Shown here: positions 33,885 to 46,519 of the stretch, piece by piece
How the letters are laid out: each line of letters begins with the position of its first letter
Position numbering within the stretch: position 1 is the stretch's first letter
NCBI GenBank assembly: GCA_021234155.1
Contig: JAJEKV010000044.1
Coordinates: forward strand, 9,582,777-9,646,776
Direction: 5' to 3'
Source: Isoetes taiwanensis
Taxonomy: Eukaryota; Streptophyta; Lycopodiopsida; Isoetales; Isoetaceae
Length of the DNA stretch: 64,000 bases
The notes under the pieces: model-generated
What the model was told of the DNA's origin: nothing
The model's database searches: none
What the model saw: only the letters and a program-made list of their open reading frames with translations
Program-made: the position numbers and the translations under genes

Positions 33885-34575
33885 GTGAGCCCCATCGCCA
33901 TTGCCCTCAAACACAATGGTAAGATCCGCGGCCCGTGGACTATCGGAAACTCAATCGTGCCACGGAGCGTGATCATTTTCCACTTCCCTTCACGGCACCG
34001 AGTGTTCTCGAAGAGGTGGCCGGACATGAGATGTACTCCTTTATGGATGGTTTTTTCCGCTACAATCGATCTCAATCAAAGAATCGGATCAACTCAAGAC
34101 TACCTTCACCACCCCGGTAAGCACCTACTTTTGCCTACAAGGTGGTTCCTTTTGGACTATCAAACTCTCCATCAACGCTTCAACGATCATGCTCTCGGTT
34201 TTCATGATTTCATGAAGGAAAATCCCTTCTTGCAAATTTTTTCAAGATGACTTCTCCGCCTACGCCCATGGCTGACCATTTGGATAAATTGGAACTCGCC
34301 TTCCAGAAATGTGATGAGTCCGCATTAGTCTCAATCTCCGAAATGCACCTTTTATACCACCTCCGTAAGTGTCTCATTAGGCCATGTTGTCGCCAAAGCG
34401 GTGTATCACCACAGCATCCTCGCCAAAATCGCTTGTGTGCTCAAGGCTCAAGCACCAGCCAATATCAAGGAGACACGCTCTTTCCCGGTAAGGTCAATTA
34501 TTACTCCACCTTCATACCGGATTCAGCGCGTACCATTGCAGATCCCATTCATAAACTCACGGTGACCTAATCCAC
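33885..34575 (+). pseudogene. gypsy reverse transcriptase
   Basis: Frames covering this region carry SPIVIALKHNGKIR, then VDYRKLNRATERDHFPLPF, then HEMYSFMDGF. The active-site block reads FFQDDFSAY at about 34,230, followed by DHLDKLELAFQKCDESAL. These match gypsy reverse transcriptase in order. The usual YxDD is FQDD here, and the second copy of the family has the same variant. The connection segment PGKVNYYSTFIP leads into RNase H. Several frameshifts. Confidence 0.85.
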
Positions 34576-34599
34576 CCGGGCTTGGAATTCCCCAAGGGA

Positions 34600-35110
34600 A
34601 GTCGCCCAACGGTGGAAGCTTTGCTTACTCGTGCACCGGTTCTTGTTCCTCCTCAATGGGACAAGCCCTTTCATGTTCATGTAGATGTCTCCCGCATTTG
34701 CTATTGAGCCGTTCTTTCAAGAATATGATGCGCATTAATCGACAAACCAAATCGCTACGCCAGCCGAAAAACTCAATTCCGGCTGAAAGCAACTATTCTC
34801 GCCCGGAGCGAAGCTTTGGGTCTCATTTTTCGTGGTCCAACGCCCGCCATTACCTTTGGGCAGTCAAATCAAGTTCTTTGTGGACCACCAAGCACTCCTC
34901 TATTTGATCAACAAGTCCACGCCCACGGGCCGCATTGCTCGTTGGGTCCTTCTTCTCCAAGAATTTGCTCCTTTTGAAATCGCTCATAAGGCCGCAAATC
35001 TCATGTTGTTCCGGATTATCTTTCACGCATCCACACAGATGATCCCTCAACCGGGGTCTCGACGCCTTTCCCCGATGCTTTCGCCTCTTTTAGTCATGGC
35101 AACACCACAT
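34600..35110 (+). pseudogene. gypsy RNase H
   Basis: PFHVHVDVS at about 34,664 corresponds to the first active-site strand. KFFVDHQALLYLINKSTP and RIARWVLLLQEFAPFEIAHK follow from about 34,868, the DH-AL-YL and W-L-LQEF-F-I blocks typical of gypsy RNase H. Frame changes lie between them. Confidence 0.85.
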
Positions 35111-35209
35111 TGGTTCCATGATTTTCAGCAGCATTCCTCCTCACGTGCTCTTCCACCAAGACGGAGACGCCTTCTTCCTCGCCAAGCGACAATCCTGCCG
35201 CCATCAATT

Positions 35210-36385
35210 TCTCCGGAGAGGTCCGCGGATCACACCATGGTTGCCGGACATCTCTACAAAAGGGTAAGGACACCATCCTTCGACGCCGTGTTCTACCTCA
35301 TGAAGTTCCGATATTGTTCGAGAAGCTCATCAAGGGCTCGGTGGTGGTCATTTTCATGGTGACACCACGACGCTAAAAATCCTTTCTAGCCGGGTATTAT
35401 TGGCCCACGCTTCAAAGATGCTCACGCCACGCCAAGACGGCGACGCTTTTGCCCGGTGGGACGCCCCCACGCCCGCGGGACGCTTTTGACGCCGTCGCCA
35501 CGCCCACTTCCCTTCAGCAAATGGGGAATGGACTTTGTGGGACCTATAGATCCTCCCTCATACGCACACACCCGTGTCGCTACATTCCCTGGTTCTCACC
35601 GACCACGCCACCAAATGGGCGGAAGCTTGTGCACTTCCGCACAACACCGCAGCAAGCACGCCTAGAGTCCTCTATCAACAAATTATCACGCTGATTCGGC
35701 TGCCCCACGGAGCTGGTCGCTGACCGTGGTGTTCATTTCATCAATCATACTATCAAGGAGCCGACGGATTATCTCCCCGATACATCATCACAAGAGCACA
35801 CCTTACTATCCTCAAGGCAATGGTTTTGGCGTAGCACCAACAAAAACTCGGTCACCATTCTCAAGAAAATTTGTGACGCTTCCCCGCACGACATTAAGCG
35901 CACAAAACTTCCTATCGTTTTGGGCCTACAATACTTGTTTCAAGATTGCTACCGGGTCACACTCCTTTTAAATTGGTTTATGGTCGAAGCTCTCATGCCG
36001 CTTTGAATACATCCTTCCAACACTGCTTTTCAATCAAGCACGCCATAATCCACCGGCCGCGACTCAAAGAAAGGGTCTATCAATTAGAACAGTTGGATGA
36101 ACTTCAAGGGATGCTTATATTCGTTTCTTCATGGACAACATGCTTGCAAAAAAATCTTTACATGACAAACGCTTGAAGACAAAACATTCAAAGAAGGAGA
36201 TTTGGTTCTTCTTTATGATTCCGTGTACAAAATTTTCCTGCAAACTCAAGTTTCGCTGGTTTGGCCCTTATCAAATTGTTCAAGTGGTTAGACCAAGCCG
36301 CTTCCAACTAGGCCGAAGTTAGATGGCACCCATTACCTACATTGGTTAATGGTTTTCGCCTCAAAGCATTTCATCACACGTAAAG
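35210..36385 (+). pseudogene. gypsy integrase
   Basis: Blocks in order: AGHLYKR before the zinc region, KWGMDFVGPIDPP at about 35,518 (first catalytic Asp), a DRGVHFIN-like second Asp block near 35,725, TPYYPQGNG near 35,800, [11 protein letters not shown] and PFKLVYG near 35,950. The C-terminal WFGPYQIVQVVRPSRFQLG lies near 36,260. The Glu expected shortly after PQGNG is not in frame in this copy. pol ends at about 36,385. Confidence 0.85.
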
Positions 36386-36389
36386 TGAA

Positions 36390-39300
36390 AAATCAACAAA
36401 CGTGATACGCTTCAAGAAGCAAACACCACGTAGTGACTAGAAAGGCGTATATTATATTATAGTGAGATTTTTTTTACAAAATGTGGGCGCAGCCCAAATA
36501 TTTCCGCTTATGGGCACGCCTCTATATACAAAAAAACGGCTCGAGTCTATCTACTAAGTCCTAAGAAGAAAAACCCTCTACTCCGGGTTTGGAGCAGAGG
36601 TGATGCGAGGAGATGGTAGAGGTTCTTGCTCGATCCCAGCCGGCAGGGTGTAACCACCACCTCCATCCCGCTGGTCTTCGGTCGGATGCTCACCTATCCC
36701 TAAGACAGCCCCACCGCCCATTCACGCCACGGTTGTGGCAGCGCCCAGAGATCCGCATAATTCATCTTTGCAAGTGATCCACTTCGACTAGTGGGCATAG
36801 TGCGCCTTCGCTCGCTCAAAACCAAAGAGCCTATACCGAAGCCATCGATGCCTTCGTTACTCCCGTCATTGCCTTATATAGCCAACCGAGAACTCCCTGT
36901 CGACGGGGACCAATCACACAAATCGCCAACGGTTTGCAATGCAAGGTCAAGCTTCTAAAATGAGAATCTTTTCTCCCGGCGTGATATCTAGCCATGGTAC
37001 CTTCCCTCGACACATTCCTTTAATGATATCCCACTTCGAAGTTGCCGCATTGAATGCCATTCCTTCTTTCACGCCCGCCAAACATTAATGTGTGTCCTTT
37101 GCCCACCATCACATCCGGATCCTTTCTTTCACGCCTCATCCTCACCGCTCATTGCTTCTCCCTTTACGCTTTTGGGACTTAGCCAAATTTTTTTGCTCCT
37201 CAATACATCCTAGGCATCTTTCTTTCACCGCACCATCAATCGCCCAGCCTTCAGCTCTTTCATACCTTCGCTTCCCTTTCAGGGCAAATGCCCTAAAAAA
37301 CTTTTCGTCATGTTTTGTCCTCCTCGAGTTTGACTTTTCGCCCTTCCGCTTTGAATCACTTTTTCGCTGTGCAAATCGCTACCTCATGGTTGCCCTAAGA
37401 TTTCTACACTTCAAGCTACCGCCCCCAAGGATCCGCCTTTTTTATACCAGATCCTTCTTGACACCCACTTCTCCGCGGAAGCCCTTGTTGGCCCAAATAA
37501 AGAAGTCGGGCCAAATCCAAAAAGTTTTACTGGCCTTCTCAAATGGAACCTCTCCGCCCAACTCACTTAACTGAAGCAGCTCATCGCCAATATCGCATAA
37601 TGCCTTAGGATACACCACCGCGGGTCGATGGCACCACCATTTCGCGACTCAACATTTGATTTCTCGAGGGTATTTCTCATATTCTTGCACACCCCTTGTT
37701 TATCATGGTCTCGCCATACAAAGATCTAGATGTCACAGAGTTTGGTGCACCTCCTTATCATGCCAATGTCCATCGCCCCCACTAATATCGACAAGCCTCA
37801 TGAAACCTTTTGTTAAATTTCTCAGGAAGAAATTCCTTTTGGTATTCTATCAAGAACACCCATATCAATAAGCCTTTCTATAACATGGTCATCACCGCTA
37901 CACACTCCAACCACCACACATAGATTGGCCCCAAATGATGTTCTATCGTTTTCTTCCAAGAAGTGGACCTCTTCGTGCCATCACTTCCATTTCTAAAAGT
38001 TCTGGGAGGCCACCTTCAAGCCCCCTCATCCGCCATTCCCCTCCCACACCACAAAAATTTCATAATTCCACTCACGGCCCTTTCCAATCACTCAACCGAA
38101 GCCGCACTTCACGCCAGTTCTTCCACCGGGTCATGTCCAAAGTCCGCGACACCCATGTCACCACCTCTCCTCCGCTACACCATCATCCACCACACCATCT
38201 TTTCCCAAACATCCCAAACCAGGCAACAGCAAGCCCACCACCACAACACCCTCGCCAGCTTGTCAGATCGCGACGTAGGATGCTCGTCAGCCGCCGCCTC
38301 AAGTCAAGAATCCCAAGACGCCTTATGAGCTGGGTTCAATCTGGCACTAGAGGCCTTCCGGCCGTAATACCAGACCTTCTTGCCGCAAGCCTGCAACCTT
38401 TTGAGGCCAAACTAAGACAAGCATGGTGCTCTTTGCAAAGCTCATACAGATCTCAAAGTGCACAAGAGTGCACAAGATCAAGTCAGCCAACTTGCGATCA
38501 ATGTGCTCAGCTCCAGTCCGAAATTCAGAATTTATTGGAGCATAACAAGTCCAAGCAGCGCTCTCTCCCGAAAGTACCAAGGACGCAGATATTGCTAAAC
38601 TCCAATGCCTTTGTATCCAACTTTGTGAAAATTTCAGCACTCGTTCAAAATCTTACAAATGATGCTCAAATTAGTTCTCCCTCTCCTTGATCGCTCTCGC
38701 CTTTCTACCGCACTTCTCATTTCACCTCTCTTCAAGATCGCTTACAGAGGTGCGTAAAACGTAAGATACTTGATGACGCTGGAGATTGCCGCGTGTTGCC
38801 TCAATAATACCGGGAAATCCCTCCTCCTAAAGTCAACACTTCTCGAACGGGTCCGCGGACCAATCACGCCTCGGCCGCTAGAAAAAGGACAACCGATCCG
38901 CGGATCTTGAACAACAAATGCAGCTAAGTTATTCAGCCACATGAGGCTCAAGCAAAACTTGACGCCTATACCGCCATTCTTCACAGAATGCCTTTGGACT
39001 TCCCGCCCTTCCCCGCTATCACGACATGGTTGCACGCCACCACCTTTCCTTTCGGTGGCATGCGCATGGACCCGGGATATTCCCCGGAAATCACGGCATT
39101 TTTTTGGATTTGGCCAGAACTCTCCATTGAAGACAAGGGTTTGTTGCGGCCCTTGTCGTCTTTTGATCTCATATTAATCGCGGCCGCCATCCGCATTTTA
39201 TCACCTTCAGAGTTGTTCAGCCCATGGCTTACATATTTTCATGATTTCTATCCGGGTGATACACAGAACACTCTTTGGAAATGGGCCACGCCAGCCTCTT

Positions 39301-40350
39301 CGGGTGACCCCACTGCAATGGTTGCTTCAGATAACAACCATATCTTGCGATCCTGCTCGCCGTAATCCAAACTCTTCATCGTGAGTACATGCCCGAAGCT
39401 TGCCAATCATTTATCTCTCTCGCAAGCGGAAGCACCGCGAACAAATAAGGGAAGTATCTAGGACATCCCAGGATCTTCCCCTATGCACAAATTTATATGC
39501 AAAAGACTCGCAGTTATAATCAATTACTTGCTCTGCTGATAGCAAGACGGTCCCTTTACGGATGGGATAGCCCTCCCCGCCAACTCTCAACTCTTTTTGG
39601 GATCGTTGGTGTCAGCTTTTGATCCGATCTTGCCGGGCCACTTCGTGGAGACCGCCAAGAACCCACCACCGCATGGTTCCTTCTCCCTATGCTTCCCCGG
39701 GCATGCATCTCCACGCCCCGTGTTCCCCGACCACATGACATGCCCTTTGGACCAAGGTCATGGATGGTCATGCCGGATGGACTCCACCGATCTCGACGGA
39801 TCTCCTGGGCGGGATCCACGCTTTGTTCGCCGGCCACATTGGGAAGAAGGTGCCACCGATACCACCACGAATTGATCTATATTGCTAATGAGCGCGGTTG
39901 GCAACGCCGGCGATGCGCTTCATGGTCTTGACACCTTCTTGCAAAGCATGCCACCACCTCCCCGATCCTTCACCATCTTCAAGGTGTTTTGTGTCTTAAA
40001 TGCATTTTGCTAAGCTCCTTAAATCGGCAAATAGCCCCATTTTTCATCGCAATCCTAATGCTGCTGTCGCGTTTTGGCCTCCAGACCTGCTCTCCTCATG
40101 GAATGTCGCGACATTTTCTTCGCATTCGATGCCCATGTCGCCTTTGAAGACATGGTGTACGATCTCGCTTATTGATGCGTATCCCCGCCTAATTGGCCAA
40201 ACACTTCCTCCGCTTCAAACACGCCAGATCTCTATCGCCGCACTCATATTTGTGTTCGGCCTCACCCCGGGCAGGAGTGATCATTTTTTCGCATTTACGC
40301 TTCCTCGCCTCGTGAAACCCTTCCTCCTTTTCTTCACTCGAAAGTGTCGC
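36390..40350 (+). pseudogene. gypsy 3' region between pol and LTR, unidentified ORF
   Basis: About 4 kb lies between the pol end and the 3' LTR, far more than in a typical gypsy element. Sense frames at 37,092-37,574, 37,935-38,690, 38,988-39,365 and 39,597-39,931 share blocks with copy 2. Examples are LSRTPISI-LSI near 37,850, NLLEHNKSK near 38,540, ELSIEDKGL near 39,118, DQGHGWS near 39,752 and NWIYIAN near 39,870. A coiled-coil-like middle and a C-terminal domain are suggested, but I do not recognise the protein. Many stops and frame changes. Confidence 0.6.
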
Positions 40351-40360
40351 TTGGTGGGGA

Positions 40361-40950
40361 GGTTAGTCCCGTACTTCCGTACAGACTATTCATGCATAAT
40401 AATGGCCGTACTGTGTCAAGCTCAAGGATCCCCGGCCAGCCACGTCAGCCATCAAAGGCTCCAAGAGAAGACCAAGTAATGTATCACGCTAGCCAAAGCT
40501 CAAGGCCCTTCAACAAGAGGCTGCCGCATAAGTGATGACCTGCCACCGCCTCGCGGCCGCTGGCCAAGTGATTCCGTGCATTTAAAGAGGCACCGCCAAC
40601 ATTCCTCGCAACCGCCCTTCCGGTGAGTCGGCACCAGATCGACCGAGTGTTCATATTGGGCCCAAGGCCATTGTACTATATATATGAGTAGAGCTAGTAT
40701 ATGATGGTTAGATGAGTTTTGAGTCTTGTCTCCTTTCAGCTTTTTCCTCATTATGAGCTCATGTATGTTCATCATTGATATCAAGGAAGCTTATCATTTT
40801 CCTCTCATTTGTTTCCGCTGTTTTCTTCTTCTTTTCTTTCTTCTTGCAAATCCCGGCAAGGGATATAGTCCCCCTGACTCTCCCCTCAAGTAGATCCACG
40901 GTCTCACAGAGGGCTGTCTTCCGTGAGTTCCCTAACCTGCACCCCAAACA
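40361..40950 (+). repeat. gypsy element 3' LTR
   Basis: It begins GGTTAGTCCCGTAC, with the expected TG changed to GG, directly after the polypurine tract, and ends CCCCAAACA. About 590 bp, matching the 5' LTR, including the identical GGGCCCAAGGCCATTGTACT block near 40,660. Confidence 0.85.
40670..40690 (+). promoter_or_regulatory. LTR TATA box
   Basis: GTACTATATATATGAGTAGAG, identical to the 5' LTR promoter core. Confidence 0.65.
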
Positions 40951-41574
40951 TTATTTCCTAACCTTGCTAACCTAAGACTGCCTCAAGCAACCCTTACACT
41001 GGATAGAATTTGCAATTTCTTGCTTTTATATACTTGACAAAGATTTTGATTATAAGTGTGAGATATTTAACATATGTCAAATCATTGGTCGGACCTTCCA
41101 ACCTATAATCAAGCATTCGTGATACCGTAATGAGAGCAAACCTAATGATCCGAAGTTGCATTCCAGCTGCATGGATAGTCAGCTGCTGTCGCCCTGACTA
41201 CAAGAATGCACCGTGTACAACTTATTTAGCATTTTATTTGTAGCCTTGAGCATATATATTTTAGAGAGGATTTGCAAAAATGCCGAGAAACGCATGAAAA
41301 TATTAGGGAGATCAGCCACCATTTTGATCAATAGTAAGTTTTCCTTAATGAGGCTAGTTTCCACAACATTTGATTCCGTGAGTTAATCAGCTTACCTGAA
41401 TCACCTTTCCTGCCTTTCCTTTTACGTAGTTAGGTTTGGCCTTTTCTTAATCCCACCAGCCTTTCATTCAGGTTCCAAACGAAGTATTTTCTTTTTGAAT
41501 GCTTTACTTTCTTCCCGGCTTCGTACAAAAAATCACACAATCCCCATTTCTACTATATCCATTTATTTTAACCC
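40951..41574. other. no recognisable gene
   Basis: AT-rich spacer between the gypsy 3' LTR and the cupin remnant. The longest frame is about 60 codons and I recognise nothing in it. Confidence 0.45.
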
Positions 41575-43765
41575 CCGCAGTTGATTTGGGCCTTGAAGAG
41601 CAAGGATTTGTTTTCCTTAGTACCTTAGTAGTAGAGCATTCCAATGAAGATTTAAATCTGAAGTCAAGCTTGCCGCGTATGGCAGATTATATATTCGTGA
41701 TGCTTTATCTAGCATGTGGCACCGCCAAATTAAAGATCTCCAAATATCAAATCCCAAAGACATTACTATGTGTACCGGATTTGGCAAAGGAGAAAAAGCT
41801 CAAGGGTTTATCTGCCCCAAGACTACACTTGAGATTCCTCGACCGAGTTTGTGAGGTAGTCGTAATATAATCGTCATAAAAAAGAGCCGTATGACATATA
41901 TTGCATATTGTTCCAAAACCCGATGTGATGTAGCAAGCCATCCGATGAGCACGAGCTTAACTATTCTTTCGCCTTTTACTAAAGAGTACCGTGGTGTCGC
42001 TACAAATAGCGATATGCCATTTTTTTGGGATGCCTTTCTTTGCAGAGGGCTCAACAAAGAAAATTTCAAATAGCGCTCAATCCTAACTAGGGCTTATATG
42101 TTTGCGGTGCAAGTTGTCGCTGATATATTGTCTGGTATAAAGACATGGTACGATGTTCTATCCTTAGCTTGTTGTTTGTCGTTAATGATTTTGGTCCGCA
42201 AGTGTGTTTCTCGCTAATTGAGATATATTGAGATTCTTTAGCTGAAATTGCTATAAGGCAATTACTTACTTCACCGCCTAATTTGTAAATCGGAATACAA
42301 AGTCAAGCGATATTAAAAAGAATGTTAAGAAGGGAATAAACAGAGCTCATCTCCAGAGTTGAGAGGTTTCCATGAAAGCTCCGTAGTTAATTTGCCCCGC
42401 TTTTTGTTCTAATCTCAAGCCTCGCTTGTAACCACTCTTCTTCTTAAAGTATTAACTACTATGTTGTGGCCGCTTTATCTAACATGTCAAGATTGTGGTT
42501 GTTGTTGGTACTTGGTAGTACAAATAGTACTTTAAACCAGCATTTTTCTATGTTTGCGTGCTATGGAATCATTGGTCTAGTCAATGAAAATACGTGCTCG
42601 CTCAATCGTGAGGAATTAGTCCAAGAACAAGGGTACGCGGTGGTCGCTCCCGCAGGAGTGGCTTGGTTGGTTGCGCAGCAAGTCGCACGCCTTGTTGGCA
42701 TTGGGCATTATGGTAGAGACATTGATCGCTTTTAGGGTTGTCTATCTCGCTATCTCATCTTTTTCTTCCTCCCCGCATAAGATTTACGCTCGGCATATAG
42801 ATCATCTTATCATGTCATAGCATTCTGAGAATAGCATGCCATATACATCATGAATGATCGGATGCATAAATTTTATACAAATCATGTGTGTCATGATTGT
42901 TCATAGCATATGTACAAAGGGATCGTGAAGTAAATGATAGCTATGCTTCACGCAAGGGAAATTCCAACTTTGAGTGTAAGCGGTGGGTTTTAGTCCTCAT
43001 GTTCTCCCTTTACCCCCAAGCGAGGTGGCAACATAACAACGTGGGCGAGGAATAGGGAAAAGTCATCGCATGCGTGAGGATGTGTGTCCAAGAAACCACC
43101 AGGCCCCTCTTAGACGGCCACGGATAAACAGAAAAGTGATTATCAAGGTATCCAGGGAATAAAGGTATCCCGAAGGCAAGCTTTAGAGAGCTTGGAGCTC
43201 ATTAGTTAGAAATTGTTGCTTTGTGCATTTGGGCCCGCAAACAAGCTATTTGATGTTTGGAAAGGGTGACTACTCATCTCAGTTCATTCTAAACATGAAA
43301 ATATCTTAGTTCTTTTGGTTGTAGTCCGAGCTTGCTAGGGTTCTACTGTAGTAACTTTAAAATGTGCTAATATATAGCTACCTATACACCAGTCAAGCAT
43401 CTCCTTCACGTGTTATTATGATATCTGGCAGAATATGCACTCTGGTTTTAATATCATGATAATGGGAGGAAGGAGATGTTAGCTCCTTACGCCTAGTTTT
43501 GTTGTTTCAGCTTTTACTCGCAAGTTTAGAATCGCCTTGTTATTAAGATGGCAATGTTTATTGTCTCATGCATGCCATTGTTGTGATTGAACAGGGGCAA
43601 CGCCGCACCAAACTTTCACAATGGGGACAAGGTCATAAATATGGTGAGAGTTAATGCTCATCTTGAGATTGTTTCCGACAATGGCAAGAGAATTGTGGGA
43701 CAGAGAATCGCGGTGGGCCAACTTATTCTTGTTCCAAAGAATGGCAACGTGTTGAAGTAGCTGTA
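41575..43765 (+). pseudogene. 11S-globulin-like cupin gene remnant
   Basis: Three exon-like blocks fit the two-cupin 11S globulin or glutelin-like family of plants. At about 41,580, after a CCCCCGCAG acceptor, VDLGLEEQGFVFLS resembles the LALE-NGF-LP start of the first cupin. At 42,550-42,735 CYGIIGLVNENTC, then QGYAVVAPAGVAWLV and LVGIGHYGRDID, correspond to the G-G-IGLV and QGD-VA-PAGVAHW blocks. At 43,595-43,765, after an ACAG acceptor, NFHNGDKVINMVR, HLEIVSDNGKRIV and GQLILVPKNGNVLK match the second cupin. Frame breaks and the missing W-Y-N segment indicate decay. Storage versus cytosolic subfamily cannot be told. Confidence 0.5.
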
Positions 43766-43769
43766 GTTT

Positions 43770-46515
43770 ATCAAGGATATATGTAACATTCGCACCTATA
43801 AATTCTCATATAGGGACACATAGATCACCTATATACTCTCCTCAAGCTTTTCTTTGTCAAATTCAGGCTAGGGTCTTTTGTGTGGATTTTTAGTGTTAGA
43901 TATTCTAATAGTGTCAAAGCTCTTTTGCAAACTAGCATCTCTTGGCAAGGCTAGGAAGGGGAATGCAAAGAAGCAAGGAGTCCTATTCTATTCTATTATT
44001 GAAGTCAAGCATTTGCAGAATTGTTGCAAGAAGTGAATTAATGCTGATTCCCCGGGATTATCTTCTTGCATTTAACTAAGTCGCAATTCAAATTCTGACT
44101 GTCCCCTATATATGACATGGGAATCTAGGCATGATCTTTAATATAATATCACCACGTAATATTTTGAATCCGATAAAACAAAAAATTTGTCATAGATGCA
44201 ACTTATTGATTCTTGATAGAAGTACATTCTCAACTACTGAATTATGGTTCAACCTTCAAATGTTCTAACACGGCAAACAATCCTCGACTACCAACTTAGA
44301 AAGTGATGCTTTGATGGATTGTTCAACTATTAGCTCATCATCTTGAAAAATATATGCTCAAATTTAACATCTAATAACTTCGGCCCAAGTATCTTATATA
44401 CATAGCAAGGCTGCCGCAATAAAATTTTTGTAGGGTTCATTAACATATTTTTAGCTGATGTTTTCTCTTCTCTGGTGTATCATAATAAGTACTCTACTAG
44501 AAACGTGTGCCCGGCGATGCCGGGCATTAGTCATGGATGTTTGGAATGAGTAGAAGTGGTGGAGTTTGTAGATAAAATAACCTTCTTAGGTCCTCAAATG
44601 TATCCTAGACAATAGCAACATTCTTTTATGGTTAAGTTCCAACCGTACTATTATAGTCATGTTACTATTTTAGTCTATTTGGGTTATGGCAACTTACAAT
44701 TATGACTTGGGTTAACATGAGAATGTTGCACATGAGCAAATATTCATTTTTTCTTTAAATCTAACAATAGACTATTGTTTTAAGCAAATTCCAATATGTA
44801 AATTTGACCAAGGGAGCCAAAAACTAAATATAGATTTCTACTATCTAAAGGAAAAATGTCTTCAAATATATGCTTCAATTCCTACTAAAGAAAAATGTTC
44901 AAAGTTCTTTAATGCTAAGATGTGTGACAAAACCATTGCTAACTTGTTTGTATTTTAATGCTAATGAATCAATGGTCTTGTTAACATTCATATACATTTG
45001 TGCTAACAAATATTTGCTTTATATTGCTCTCTTGAGTCTTGCTCAGTCTATCACCTTTCTATTTTACAACTCCTATACCACGTCCATGGACATGACCATG
45101 GCCCTTCTCAACATGTTATCTTTCTATGCTTAGCTTTGATGGTACACAACTTAATTGTGGTTAGGGAATCCAAAATTTCCACTTTGAACACAAATAACCG
45201 TAATCTAGTCCGATTGCATTAATGACGGTCTTGTATTTTTTTCTAAGTATATTTTCCATCTTTATACTTCATCTTTTTAAAAAGAGTTGTCATAAATCTA
45301 CGCTCCCAAGCTTAGCTTTTGCAAATCCTACATAACATAACAATAATGAATTTATTTCAGAAAGCATTGCCTAAATATAAAAAGTTCTTGATGGTGCAAA
45401 CCAGATTGAAAATGTTGTTCTCAATGTGACGTAACAACAACGATGCTGGCTATATGCAAATAAGCAGTCAATGCGTCATAGAACTTAAAAGAGTAATTTA
45501 TTCCCATGCACATGCTGGAAGATATATTGTGCATAGATGTTGATTGCATGCAATTTCAAGAAAGATACTAAGGAAGAAGCACCTTGAACCACCAAACATA
45601 TAGTCACAAAAAGGCCACCAAAACCCAATTCAAGAAAGATACAAAAATTTGTTTACTCTGAACCACAAATATATTGTCACATAAAAGGCCACCAAAACCT
45701 AGAGAAGCAGTGCATCACGTCAAGAGGGAAATGCTTTTTGTCATCCCATTTGGGAATGCGTTTGGAAGAGACTCCTTGGCAAACTCCTAAAAAATACAAA
45801 ACCTGTATGACAAACATGTTTCCAACTACCTATTTGTAAGCATAAAATGGTAATTGCATGATTCAAAGACCCAACCTAAATGGTTGTACTTGATTTTACA
45901 TGTGACTTGGACTTGATTAATTGGAAGAAATCTAGATAGACATCATGTATTATACAAATGTAGTTAGTCAAAATACGGGGTGTATATCCTCGCAACAAAC
46001 ACATCCCTGATGGTCTTCAGAAGTATGTTGTCAAGGTTATCATTTCTGCGCATCTAAAAATTCTACAACGTCAAGTACTCAAGATCTGAAAAAATGGCAC
46101 ATTGTTCCAATGCAGGTCATGTGTTTTCACCATATAACTTAAGAGATTACAAATTCCAAGAGGAGATGCTTTTTGACAGTTAGTTGTTCATCGTGTTGCA
46201 ATTAAGATGGTAGTTGAGAAGCCGCAGAATGTTGTATAATGTGTGAACATGCCTTTAATTCCATTATGTTCGCTTGTAAGCAGGTTATGTACGATCTTAT
46301 TTACCCTTAATTTCTAACCCCTATAAAGCCAGGCATACATACAGGAAACAAACCTGAGACACAGCAGACTGGTATATCGGAAGAGGACTTTGCTTGCTAG
46401 CATATAATCCGAATGCAGCCAAGATAAAAAAACACATCGATATTGCCCTGGCATGGATGCAAGATGCTTGTTCTGCTCCTTTTATCTACATTTACAGACG
46501 TCCATGAAAAACAAA
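43770..46515. other. no recognisable gene; local 75-bp repeat
   Basis: AT-rich sequence without recognised coding regions. At about 45,556-45,630 and 45,632-45,702 a unit is repeated: CAAGAAAGATAC ... GAACCAC-AA-ATAT-GTCACA-AAAAGGCCACCAAAACC. A GTGCCCGGCGATGCCGGGC hairpin-like sequence lies at about 44,508. Confidence 0.5.
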
Positions 46516-46519
46516 ACCA

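Larger units (their letters stand above)
29865..40950 (+). mobile_element. Ty3/gypsy retrotransposon, copy 1
   Basis: An 11.1-kb element with two LTRs. Internal order is gag with zinc knuckles, aspartic protease, reverse transcriptase, RNase H and integrase, followed by a 4-kb non-pol region and a G-rich polypurine tract (TGGTGGGGAG at 40,352). Reverse transcriptase before integrase is diagnostic of gypsy. All domains are broken by frame changes. The 5-bp flanks (GTATA and TTATT) do not match, so a target duplication is not preserved. A second copy lies inverted at 49.7-60.2 kb. Confidence 0.9.
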
